A stretch of DNA of 7,559 nt from Cellvibrionales bacterium UBA2511 (lineage in GTDB: Bacteria > Pseudomonadota > Gammaproteobacteria > Pseudomonadales > Porticoccaceae): NCBI GenBank assembly GCA_002341315.1, contig DDNV01000022.1, positions 590 through 8,148 on the forward strand, written 5' to 3'. The translations under genes and the position numbers were made by a program. Shown here one piece after another: positions 1-4,948 of the stretch. Position 1 is the stretch's first letter. Every line of letters begins with the position of its first letter. Below the pieces are notes generated by a model that was not told where the DNA came from, did not search any database, and worked only from the letters and a program-made list of their open reading frames with translations.

Positions 1-2
1 AT

Positions 3-782
3 GGTTTTTATGCCTGGGCAAAGCGGGAAGCCTCGCAGCGATACCATAAAGACCAGACGCTATTGAAGCGAATTGCCCAGATATTTCACTGGAGTGGTGG
101 TCGTTACGGGAGCCCAAGAGTGTACCGTGTGCTGCAGTCAGAGGGTATCCGGGTCAGCAGGAAGCGAGTGGAAAGGCTGATGCGGGAGGCAGGCCTACGA
201 GGCAGGGTCACGCGTGTTACCCGTCGCCAGCCGGGCTTAAAGCGGTTCAAAGCACAAGGCCGGAATATCTTGCGACAGGTCACTGCACCGACAGGTATTG
301 ATCAGGTCTGGGTTGGTGATGTTACCTATCTGAAGCTGAATGGGCGTTGGCAATATCTCGCAACGGTGATGGATTATTACTCAAGGCGGATACTCGGATG
401 GTCTCTGTCTGAAACGAGGACGACCGCATTAACCGAATCAGCGATGGGGTATGCATTAAGAAAGCGAAAACCCAAGCCGGGGCTAATCTTCCATACGGAC
501 CGTGGTATCGAATATATGGGTGGTGAATTTCAAAAATTATTACGAACTCATGCGATTCGGCACAGTGTAAACCGTCCTGGGAAGTGTACCGATAATGCAA
601 GGATGGAATCATTTTTCCACAGCTTAAAGGCGGAACTGATACGAGGTTCTATATTTGTGAGCTTGAAAGATCTGCGGCAGGCCTTATCGACTTACATCAA
701 TAAATTCTACAATGTGGTCAGGTTGCACTCGGGATTGGGTTACATCTCACCGGTAAAATATGAGCTCCGTTCAACTACATGA
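3..782 (+). CDS. IS3-family transposase OrfB (5' truncated by window edge)
   Basis: Catalytic half of an IS3 transposase, normally made as an OrfAB fusion by -1 frameshifting, which cuts and joins the element ends in the cytoplasm. The frame is open from base 3, upstream of the first possible internal start at 63 (TTG), and begins with residues GFYAWAKRE, typical of the OrfB N-terminus; roughly 10-40 residues are missing. An HTH_21-like region (GRYGSPRVYRVL) precedes the rve integrase core. Counting from base 63, the triad is D86 (WVGDVTYL), D146 (FHTDRG) and E182 (NARMESFF), with exactly 35 residues between the last two, i.e. DD(35)E. All three acidic residues are intact, so the visible part could be functional. 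It ends at TGA 780-782, just inside the right terminal repeat. Confidence 0.93.
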   Translation, partial: GFYAWAKREASQRYHKDQTLLKRIAQIFHWSGGRYGSPRVYRVLQSEGIRVSRKRVERLMREAGLRGRVTRVTRRQPGLKRFKAQGRNILRQVTAPTGIDQVWVGDVTYLKLNGRWQYLATVMDYYSRRILGWSLSETRTTALTESAMGYALRKRKPKPGLIFHTDRGIEYMGGEFQKLLRTHAIRHSVNRPGKCTDNARMESFFHSLKAELIRGSIFVSLKDLRQALSTYINKFYNVVRLHSGLGYISPVKYELRSTT

Positions 783-785
783 AAT

Positions 786-813
786 GGGTATCCATTTTAT
801 CGGGGGAAGATCA
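786..813 (-). repeat. Right terminal inverted repeat of the IS3-family element
   Basis: A 28-bp segment directly after the transposase stop. On the minus strand it starts TGATCTTCCCCCGATAAAAT and continues with GGATACCC, the usual form of an IS3-family end with terminal TGA. The boundary at 813 is inferred from the TCA terminus; the left partner is outside the window, so the match cannot be confirmed. Confidence 0.7.
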
Positions 814-877
814 TTCGCTTTGCTCACTGGGATCTCAAAAACTATGCTTTTTTGGGCCCTTAGCACGGCGTTAAGGC
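814..877 (+). other. Remnant of an attC-like site cut by the IS, ending in a core site
   Basis: Between the IS end and the first cassette lies non-coding DNA. Positions 814-828 (TTCGCTTTGCTCACT) match 13 of 15 bases of 2702-2716, inside the attC of the beta-lactamase cassette. The stretch ends in GCGTTAAGGC (868-877), which looks like an attC core site (G870^TT). Its last bases, TTAAGGC, are exactly complementary to the inverse core site GCCTTAAC at 1593-1600, as expected if cassette 1 starts at 871. The left half of the site is presumably lost beyond the IS. A weak TTGCTC-17-TATGCT promoter-like pair (820-848) is present but not convincing. Confidence 0.45.
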
Positions 878-894
878 AAAAAAGGGATCGCTAG

Positions 895-1590
895 ATGTCA
901 AATGTTACGGGAAGTGGAAGTCTTCGAGCTGGGCCGGCTAAGGTAGAAATGAAACTCAGGCAGCGAAGCGCCTTTGCTGTGCAGCACATGATGGCCGCCG
1001 CTAGTTTTTCACGCATGTGTGGTGAAATTGAAATTGCCAACAAAGGCCAGCCGCTGGGTAACTTCTTTGATGCGCAGATAGGCGCTGTCTCAGCAACCGT
1101 GATGCTTGCAACTGCATCTCTCGAGTCCAACGTCAACGAATACCTATGTGAGCCCGAGCAGGTATTCTCAAACCTGTCCGGAGAATCTCCTCATACGCTT
1201 GTTCGTCTTCTTGAACAGAAATCGATTCTTGAAAAATATCAAGCAGTATTGTCGTTCCGAGGGGTTCCAGAATATCCTCCCGGTGAACCACCATATCAAG
1301 ATGTTGATGCGCTTATTAAGCTGCGTAACGCATTGGTACATTTTAAACCAGAGTGGCACGATGAACAGGAATTGCACCGCAAGATAGAAGGCCGATTGAA
1401 AGGTCGGTTTGATATTAATCCTGCTATCGGAGAAAACGGTGTGTTTTTCCCTCAGCAGTGCATGAGTTACGGGTGTTCCATGTGGGCTGTAAACACTTCT
1501 CTGGCGTTTATGGAAAATTTTAGTGAACGCTCAAACCTACCGTATCGTTTTGAAAAGTTTGCTTCACGCATTAATCCCGAGATTGAGTAA
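895..1590 (+). CDS. Unknown protein with HEPN-like R-N-x3-H motif (cassette 1)
   Basis: A 231-residue, probably soluble, mainly helical protein with no signal peptide or membrane segment. I do not recognise a named family. Two features recall HEPN domains, helical bundles often acting as RNases in toxin-antitoxin, abortive-infection and RNA-processing systems: a helix with ASLESNVNEYL (residues 74-84), resembling the lE-x-x-iNel helix of several HEPN families, and LRNALVHF (143-150), which supplies an R144-N-x3-H149 (Rx4H) motif. The C-terminal third (about 175-231) has no recognisable motif. The start at 895 is preceded by AGGGA (883-887) at moderate spacing; M19 is an alternative. The gene starts 24 bp into its cassette and its stop (1588-1590) is 2 bp before the attC-like site begins, a tight fit typical of cassette genes. 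Nuclease activity is inference. Confidence 0.75.
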   Translation: MSNVTGSGSLRAGPAKVEMKLRQRSAFAVQHMMAAASFSRMCGEIEIANKGQPLGNFFDAQIGAVSATVMLATASLESNVNEYLCEPEQVFSNLSGESPHTLVRLLEQKSILEKYQAVLSFRGVPEYPPGEPPYQDVDALIKLRNALVHFKPEWHDEQELHRKIEGRLKGRFDINPAIGENGVFFPQQCMSYGCSMWAVNTSLAFMENFSERSNLPYRFEKFASRINPEIE

Positions 1591-1592
1591 TG

Positions 1593-1752
1593 GCCTTAAC
1601 CAGAAGCTCCACTGGACAAAATCCTCGCTGTGTTCGAATAAAGAGGTCGTAACGAATATTTTTAACCATTTCCACCACTAGTCTGATCAAAATATATTCA
1701 CTCCGACCCCTTTGGTCATCATCCAGATTAGCTCCGCTACCCTTGTTAAGGG
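1593..1752 (+). other. attC-like recombination site of cassette 1
   Basis: Starts with inverse core GCCTTAAC (1593-1600) and ends with core GTTAAGGG (1745-1752), which pair over most of their length. Just inside, AGCTCCACTGG on the left pairs with CCAGATTAGCT on the right (AGCT/AGCT and CTGG/CCAG stems around a small mismatch), giving a bulged stem like that of folded attC sites. The middle holds copy A of the 74-75 bp repeat. At about 160 bp it is long for an attC but comparable with the large Vibrio-type sites. The exact right boundary is less certain than in the second site. Confidence 0.5.
1640..1713 (+). repeat. 74-bp interspersed repeat, copy A
   Basis: First of three copies of one element. 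It begins AAAGAGGTCGTAACGAATAT and ends CGACCCCTTT, so the ends form an imperfect 10-bp inverted repeat. By hand alignment it matches copy B at about 66 of 75 positions with one gap. It lies in the middle of an attC-like site, 50 bp after the stop codon of the gene before it. Confidence 0.9.
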
Positions 1753-1865
1753 TAGGCCACTGTTCCCCAGGTCTTTACCTAATATCTGTTCGTCAGATGG
1801 GCGCTGGCATGGCGGAGTTGCGCTCTCAAGTACACAAAAGCATCGCGGCTTAATGTAGGTACAGA

Positions 1866-1870
1866 AAGGA
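1866..1870 (+). promoter_or_regulatory. Ribosome binding site of the beta-lactamase gene
   Basis: AAGGA five bases before ATG 1876 fits a Shine-Dalgarno site and supports that start, which also gives a proper signal peptide. I saw no convincing promoter in the 130 bp between the cassette boundary and the gene, so transcription may come from upstream, as is usual for cassette genes. Confidence 0.7.
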
Positions 1871-1875
1871 TAGCT

Positions 1876-2658
1876 ATGAAAGCACTACTCACCGCATTAC
1901 TTGCACTTTTTTCCCTGCAAGGATACTCATCAGAGTGGAAGGAGAGTCCGAAAGTTGGGGAGCTATTCAAGCGTGCAGGCGTGACGGGAACCTTCGTACT
2001 CTATGATGTCGATGCGGGGCGATTTGTAGGGCACAATCAAGCTCGCTCCAAGGTGCGTTTCATTCCCGCTTCCACCTTCAAAATTCCGAACAGTCTGATT
2101 GGTCTTGCCGTCGAAGCGGTACAGGATGTTGATGATATCCTGCCGTATGGTGGTAAGCCTCAGTCATTTGCCGTCTGGGAAAAAGACATGGGGCTACGTG
2201 AGGCTATCACGCTCTCCAATGTTCCGATCTATCAGGAGCTTGCCCGTCGCATTGGCTTGGAGCGAATGCGCGAGAACGTCTCAAAGCTTGGCTATGGAAA
2301 TGGACGTATTGGCGCAACCGTCGATACGTTCTGGCTTGAAGGGCCGCTCAAGATTAGTGCAATCGAGCAGGCCCGATTTCTGGCGAGGCTGGCTCAGGGA
2401 CAGCTACCACTACCTGCAGATGTTCAGGCGAGTGTTCGAGAGATCGTTCTTCTGGAGCAAGGAGACAATTGGCGATTGTATGGGAAAACAGGTTGGGAGA
2501 ATGCGCCAAATTCAGGCATCGGCTGGTGGGTCGGCTGGGTTAAAAAGGATGATCATGTGTATGCCTTCGCTTTGAATATCGATATTCAGAAGGCAACCGA
2601 CGCGGGTAAACGCATTGAGATCGGCAAGGCGAGCCTTGCAGCACTGGGTGTGCTGTGA
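1876..2658 (+). CDS. Class D beta-lactamase, OXA-50-like (cassette 2)
   Basis: A 260-residue periplasmic serine beta-lactamase that hydrolyses beta-lactams by an acyl-enzyme. Residues 1 to about 19 form a signal peptide. Class D hallmarks are all present: S66-T-F-K69 (nucleophile and the lysine that is carboxylated), S114-N-V, Y140-G-N, W153 (which in OXA-10-type enzymes contacts the carboxylated lysine), K204-T-G, and GWWVGW at 216-221. Length is normal for the class. From memory it is closest to OXA-50, the intrinsic enzyme of Pseudomonas aeruginosa, sharing stretches such as GTFVLYDV, YQELARRIGLERMR and GWWVGWVK, but it differs after KTGW, where OXA-50 has a cysteine-containing stretch and this protein reads ENAPNSGI. 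Unlike OXA-50 it sits in a cassette-like unit with canonical attC ends. Identity below variant level and substrate range cannot be judged here. Confidence 0.95.
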   Translation: MKALLTALLALFSLQGYSSEWKESPKVGELFKRAGVTGTFVLYDVDAGRFVGHNQARSKVRFIPASTFKIPNSLIGLAVEAVQDVDDILPYGGKPQSFAVWEKDMGLREAITLSNVPIYQELARRIGLERMRENVSKLGYGNGRIGATVDTFWLEGPLKISAIEQARFLARLAQGQLPLPADVQASVREIVLLEQGDNWRLYGKTGWENAPNSGIGWWVGWVKKDDHVYAFALNIDIQKATDAGKRIEIGKASLAALGVL

Positions 2659-2668
2659 GAGATCATGG

Positions 2669-2819
2669 GCCTAACAAGACCGTTAATCCGGCCTCATTTT
2701 TTTCGCTGCGCTCACTACAAATGAATTAAAGGGGTCGTAACGATTATTTTTAAACCATTTTCACCGCTAGGCTAATCAAAATTTATTCACTCCAACCCCT
2801 TTGGTCTCAAGCGTTATAC
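2669..2819 (+). other. attC site of the beta-lactamase cassette
   Basis: The best of the three sites. It opens with GCCTAACAA (inverse core GCCTAAC, 2669-2675) and closes with TCAAGCGTTATAC (core GTTATAC, 2813-2819), both close to the attC termini of mobile and chromosomal integrons. Inside, GACC at 2678-2681 pairs with GGTC at 2803-2806. The remaining interior holds a TTCGCTGCGCTCACT segment (2702-2716) and copy B of the 75-bp repeat. It starts 10 bp after the beta-lactamase stop codon. Without copy B the site would be about 76 bp, a common attC size. Confidence 0.65.
2728..2802 (+). repeat. 75-bp interspersed repeat, copy B
   Basis: Begins AAAGGGGTCGTAACGATTAT and ends CAACCCCTTT; its terminal inverted repeats match at 9 of 10 bases. 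By hand alignment it shares 64 of 75 positions with copy C and about 66 with copy A. It lies inside the attC of the beta-lactamase cassette. Confidence 0.9.
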
Positions 2820-2831
2820 GAAGCGTTCGCC

Positions 2832-2859
2832 TTGACGTACGTACCTAAAGACGTACAAT
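2832..2859 (+). promoter_or_regulatory. Sigma70-like promoter with possible operator for the toxin-antitoxin operon
   Basis: TTGACG (2832-2837) and TACAAT (2854-2859), each one base from consensus, are 16 bp apart and lie 33 bp before the antitoxin start. The promoter overlaps two copies of GACGTAC (2834-2840 and 2850-2856, 16 bp apart); the first lies in the palindrome ACGTACGT (2835-2842). Antitoxins of the YefM/Phd type repress their own promoters by binding short palindromes, so these are good operator candidates. Having its own promoter is usual for cassette-borne toxin-antitoxin genes. Confidence 0.65.
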
Positions 2860-2891
2860 TGGTTAAATGTTAAACACGCAAGAGGTGCGTC

Positions 2892-3134
2892 ATGACCGGA
2901 ATCACTGCAACTGAGGCGCGTAGCAACCTTTACCGGTTGATTGATGAAACAGCTGAGTCTCATCAACCAATCGTCATCATGGGTAAGCGGAACAAAGCCG
3001 TGCTGGTTTCCGAGGAAGACTGGTCGGCCATTCAGGAAACACTTTATCTGCTCTCCGTTCCCGGTATGCGAGAGTCTATTCGTGAGGGGATGGAGACCCC
3101 CGTGGATGAATGCGATGAGGAGTTGGACTGGTGA
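2892..3134 (+). CDS. YefM/Phd-family antitoxin (cassette 3)
   Basis: An 80-residue antitoxin expected to bind and neutralise the toxin encoded next to it and to repress the shared promoter. The N-terminal half has the Phd/YefM fold signature: ITATEARSNL (4-13), where antitoxins of this family bind DNA, then PIVIMGKRNKAVLVSEEDW (26-44). The following QETLYLLSVPGMRESIREG (48-66) matches the YefM segment after which the acidic, flexible toxin-binding tail begins; here the tail ends DECDEELDW. AGAGG (2881-2885) precedes ATG 2892 at good spacing. The stop overlaps the toxin start by 4 bp (GTGA), so the pair is translationally coupled. Length is normal for the family. Confidence 0.92.
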   Translation: MTGITATEARSNLYRLIDETAESHQPIVIMGKRNKAVLVSEEDWSAIQETLYLLSVPGMRESIREGMETPVDECDEELDW

Positions 3135-3394
3135 CATGGAAGTTGGTTTACATCAAGCAAGCCCAGAAAGATGCAAAGAAGTTGGCCTCCAGCGGCCTCA
3201 AGCCAAAAGCCCAAGAACTATTGGAGCTGATCGCGGAAGATCCATACCGCAAGCCACCACCGTTTGAAAAACTCATTGGTGACCTTGTAGGGGCCTATTC
3301 ACGCCGTATCAATATTCAGCATCGCCTGGTTTACCAAGTGCTCGAGGACGAGCGAGTGGTGAAAGTTCTCAGGCTCTGGAGCCACTACGAATAA
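3131..3394 (+). CDS. YoeB/Txe-family mRNA interferase toxin (cassette 3)
   Basis: An 87-residue ribosome-dependent endoribonuclease of the RelE superfamily, YoeB/Txe branch, which cleaves mRNA in the ribosomal A site and halts translation. Aligned by eye with E. coli YoeB, the catalytic residues are kept: E46 (PPFEKL), R65 (QHRLVY) and H85 followed by Y86 near the C-terminus, with the SRRI segment at 57-60. One extra Glu follows the usual final His-Tyr. The start is GTG 3131, overlapping the antitoxin stop; the ATG at 3136 is in a different frame. No residue loss suggests inactivation. Such pairs are common in large cassette arrays, where they are thought to stabilise the array. The stop codon (3392-3394) directly precedes an attC-like site. 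Confidence 0.92.
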   Translation: MTWKLVYIKQAQKDAKKLASSGLKPKAQELLELIAEDPYRKPPPFEKLIGDLVGAYSRRINIQHRLVYQVLEDERVVKVLRLWSHYE

Positions 3395-3395
3395 T

Positions 3396-3546
3396 GCATA
3401 ACCAGCCGCTGTTGCCGAACTATTTTTTCACCGCTTCGCAGCTCCAAAATCGCGTTAAAGGGATCGTAACGATTATTTTTTAACCATTATCACTATTAGG
3501 CTGATCAAAATTAATTTACTCCGACCTCTTTAGACCTTTACGGTTT
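3396..3546 (+). other. attC-like site of the toxin-antitoxin cassette, right end degenerate
   Basis: The inverse core GCATAAC (3396-3402) lies just after the toxin stop and is nearly complementary to the first bases of this cassette (TTATACG, 2814). It is followed by a GCTTCGCAGCTC segment comparable with the other sites and by copy C of the 75-bp repeat. To the right, where a GTTRRRY core should occur, only AGACCTTTACGGTTTTC is seen, with no good core, so the site is degenerate or truncated where the array meets the chromosomal genes. The right boundary given is nominal. Confidence 0.4.
3457..3531 (+). repeat. 75-bp interspersed repeat, copy C
   Basis: Begins AAAGGGATCGTAACGATTAT and ends CGACCTCTTT. 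It is the most diverged copy in the centre and in the inverted repeats: its right arm CGACCTCTTT is the exact complement of the left arm of copy A. It lies between the toxin gene and the convergent luxR-type gene, 34 bp from the latter's stop codon. Confidence 0.88.
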
Positions 3547-3564
3547 TCGTCGAATGCACGGCAT

Positions 3565-4110
3565 TCAGGCGGACGGTGGTTGCTCTGCGTCTTTGGCACC
3601 CATGCCCGTGGCCGGCAGCAGGTCTTCGAGAAAGAATGCCGCCAGTTCCGAGCGACCGGACAGACCGGCTTTGGCGTAAATCGACATGGACTGTACCCGC
3701 GCGGTTTTTTCTGCGGTATCCCGTATTTCTGCGATTTCCTTGAGGCTCATGCCCTTGAGCAGCAGGAAGGCCACCTCCCTTTCCGCCGGTGTGAGGTGCC
3801 AGGCGGTCAGTTGCTGGTCGATGGCCTCCGAGAGTCCGTCCAGATAGGTTTTCGAGCGATTGCGCCATTCTTCCGATTCCTGTTTCAGGCCGGCGGAAAT
3901 TTCTCGCTCGTGGTGAAGGTGCTTTTTCAGCCGGAACATATCCTGCAGCACATAAAAGACACCGCCCAGGCCCAGCAGTCCTGCCGCGCCCTCCGCGAGG
4001 AGGTGCCAGAGCGCGACCCCCTCGCCGGAGTCTGTGACCAGATCAAAGGCGATGATGGCCGTGATCAGCAGCAGAGTGATAAGCAGTATGGCGCGGTCCC
4101 GGGAGGTCAT
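3565..4110 (-). CDS. Membrane-anchored LuxR-type transcriptional regulator
   Basis: A 181-residue protein with two predicted membrane helices (about 7-24 and 33-56), a charged, probably coiled-coil linker (about 60-98), and a LuxR/FixJ-type helix-turn-helix (about 104-166). The DNA-binding part has the family pattern LTPAEREVAFLLLKGMSLKE (106-125), a recognition helix around EKTARVQSMSIYAKAGL (134-150) and a SGRSEL segment. There is no autoinducer-binding or receiver domain, so it is not a classical quorum-sensing LuxR or response regulator. The N-terminal helices may sense a membrane or redox signal, or partner the cytochrome gene 9 bp upstream, with which it is probably co-transcribed. The start has only a weak purine tract before it, suggesting coupling to the preceding gene. 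Target genes are unknown; its own operon is a reasonable guess. Confidence 0.85.
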   Translation of the reverse strand: MTSRDRAILLITLLLITAIIAFDLVTDSGEGVALWHLLAEGAAGLLGLGGVFYVLQDMFRLKKHLHHEREISAGLKQESEEWRNRSKTYLDGLSEAIDQQLTAWHLTPAEREVAFLLLKGMSLKEIAEIRDTAEKTARVQSMSIYAKAGLSGRSELAAFFLEDLLPATGMGAKDAEQPPSA

Positions 4111-4119
4111 GATGCTTTT

Positions 4120-4854
4120 CTAGTCGTCGTCATGGTCATGATCATCGTCGGATTCATGCTCGTCTTCATCCTCCGCCTCCCCCAAGTGCAGTGACGAACC
4201 GAGCAGGTTCAGCTCCCGGGTATCGCTGTTGAAGTTCTGCAGCAGGTAACCGGCAAATGCGAGGGTGAGGACCAGAAAAAATACCCCACTGATGCGGCGG
4301 GCCTGAACCGGCACGCTGTCGTCGGGTACGTGCTGTTTTTCGCCGTTCACCATGCTTTTCCAGATGGGGTCACGGTGCTTCGAAGTATGGAGGACTATTC
4401 CGGCCAGGTGAAGCAGAACAATCACGAGAAAGCCGTTGGCGAGCAGTTCGTGAACTTCTTCCAGGTCTTCTCCCGCTAGCCCGGACGCCATCAGGTAGCC
4501 GGTGATGCCGAGACCCACGGCGCAGGCCATCATGGCGACGGCGGCCCAGCTGGAGGCGGGGTTGTGGCCACTCCAGAGCTTGTGATCCCTGGATAACAGG
4601 CCCTTGAAGTAACTGGCGAGTTTCCGGGGGTGCAGGGGAAAGTCCGAGAAGCGGGCGTGAGTGGTGCCGATGACGCCCCAGACCAGTCGCCAGGCAACCA
4701 GGAAGGACAGAGTCAGCCCCGCGAGCATGTGGTAGGAAAACACCAGGGACTCGTCGTCGACGGTATTACTAATGGTAAAGGCCACCACAAAGAGCGTGGC
4801 AAAAAGCCAGTGAAACACCCGGGTGGGCAGATCGTAGACACGTTTAGCTTTCAT
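4120..4854 (-). CDS. Cytochrome b561-type membrane protein with acidic/His-rich tail
   Basis: A 244-residue inner-membrane di-haem cytochrome b of the bacterial b561/hydrogenase-type cytochrome b family, which passes electrons between the quinone pool or a periplasmic c-type cytochrome and a partner. Four core helices (about 13-31, 38-60, 102-124, 136-157) plus a fifth (about 189-206) are visible. Candidate haem-ligand histidines are H15 (FHW), H42 (YHM), H135 (EVHE), H149 (LLHL) and H156. The W-S-GHNP motif (94-98) is typical of the family. Unusually, residues 225-244 form a tail of Asp, Glu and His only broken by a few other residues (ends ESDDDHDHDDD), which could bind metal ions. GAGGAG (4861-4866) six bases before ATG supports the start. 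Electron partner not visible here. Confidence 0.88.
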   Translation of the reverse strand: MKAKRVYDLPTRVFHWLFATLFVVAFTISNTVDDESLVFSYHMLAGLTLSFLVAWRLVWGVIGTTHARFSDFPLHPRKLASYFKGLLSRDHKLWSGHNPASSWAAVAMMACAVGLGITGYLMASGLAGEDLEEVHELLANGFLVIVLLHLAGIVLHTSKHRDPIWKSMVNGEKQHVPDDSVPVQARRISGVFFLVLTLAFAGYLLQNFNSDTRELNLLGSSLHLGEAEDEDEHESDDDHDHDDD

Positions 4855-4860
4855 AGCGGA

Positions 4861-4866
4861 CTCCTC
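4861..4866 (-). promoter_or_regulatory. Strong ribosome binding site of the cytochrome b gene
   Basis: On the minus strand GAGGAG stands six bases before the ATG at 4854, a near-perfect Shine-Dalgarno match that fixes the start. A small inverted repeat CCGGC-6 nt-GCCGG (4873-4888) lies immediately upstream in the leader and could modulate access. Confidence 0.75.
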
Positions 4867-4948
4867 AAATTACCGGCCAAAGTGCCGGATTGCTCAAAAG
4901 TAATGTCCGGAGAATAGGGCGACGACCGTCGGGGGGCATTGTGCAAAT

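Larger units (their letters stand above)
1..813 (+). mobile_element. 3' portion of an IS3-family insertion sequence
   Basis: The window opens inside an IS3-family element. It contains most of the OrfB transposase frame and, 3 bp after its stop codon, a terminal inverted repeat that ends in TCA at 811-813. Read inward from that end the repeat begins TGATCTTCCCCCGATAAAAT, fitting the 5'-TG...CA-3' ends of the IS3 family. OrfA and the left end lie outside the window, so the element cannot be shown to be complete and its target duplication cannot be checked. Sequence just beyond the end (814-828) resembles the inside of a downstream attC site, suggesting insertion into a cassette recombination site. 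Confidence 0.85.
871..3540 (+). mobile_element. Cluster of three integron-type gene cassettes, no integrase in window
   Basis: Three units, all on +, each hold one gene or operon and an attC-like site: 871-1745 (HEPN-like protein), 1746-2813 (class D beta-lactamase) and 2814 to about 3540 (toxin-antitoxin). Boundaries are placed at G^TT in the core sites at 870, 1745 and 2813. In a cassette, the bases just after one boundary should complement the cassette's own inverse core site. Cassette 1 does so perfectly (TTAAGGC with GCCTTAAC), cassette 3 nearly (TTATACG with GCATAAC), and cassette 2 only partly (TTAAGGG with GCCTAAC). Cargo types (beta-lactamase, toxin-antitoxin, unknown protein) fit chromosomal integrons or attC clusters lacking an integrase. 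An integrase, if present, lies left of the IS. Confidence 0.65.

Noticed and set aside
322..612. Minus-strand frame inside the transposase gene
   Set aside because: Antisense to the DDE catalytic core with no motif or ribosome binding site.
820..848. Promoter TTGCTC-17-TATGCT for the HEPN-like gene
   Set aside because: Only 3/6 and 4/6 consensus matches; spacing alone is not enough to call it.
3136..3138. ATG as start of the toxin gene
   Set aside because: It is out of frame with the YoeB-like protein; GTG 3131 overlapping the antitoxin stop is the in-frame start.
1640..3531. Three similar repeats as a CRISPR array
   Set aside because: Copies are 75 bp, about 0.7-1.1 kb apart, diverged, and separated by genes; no short regular spacers exist.
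783..3564. tRNA or tmRNA attachment site for a genomic island
   Set aside because: No tRNA-like sequence or matching direct repeat was seen; the attC-like sites explain the boundaries better.
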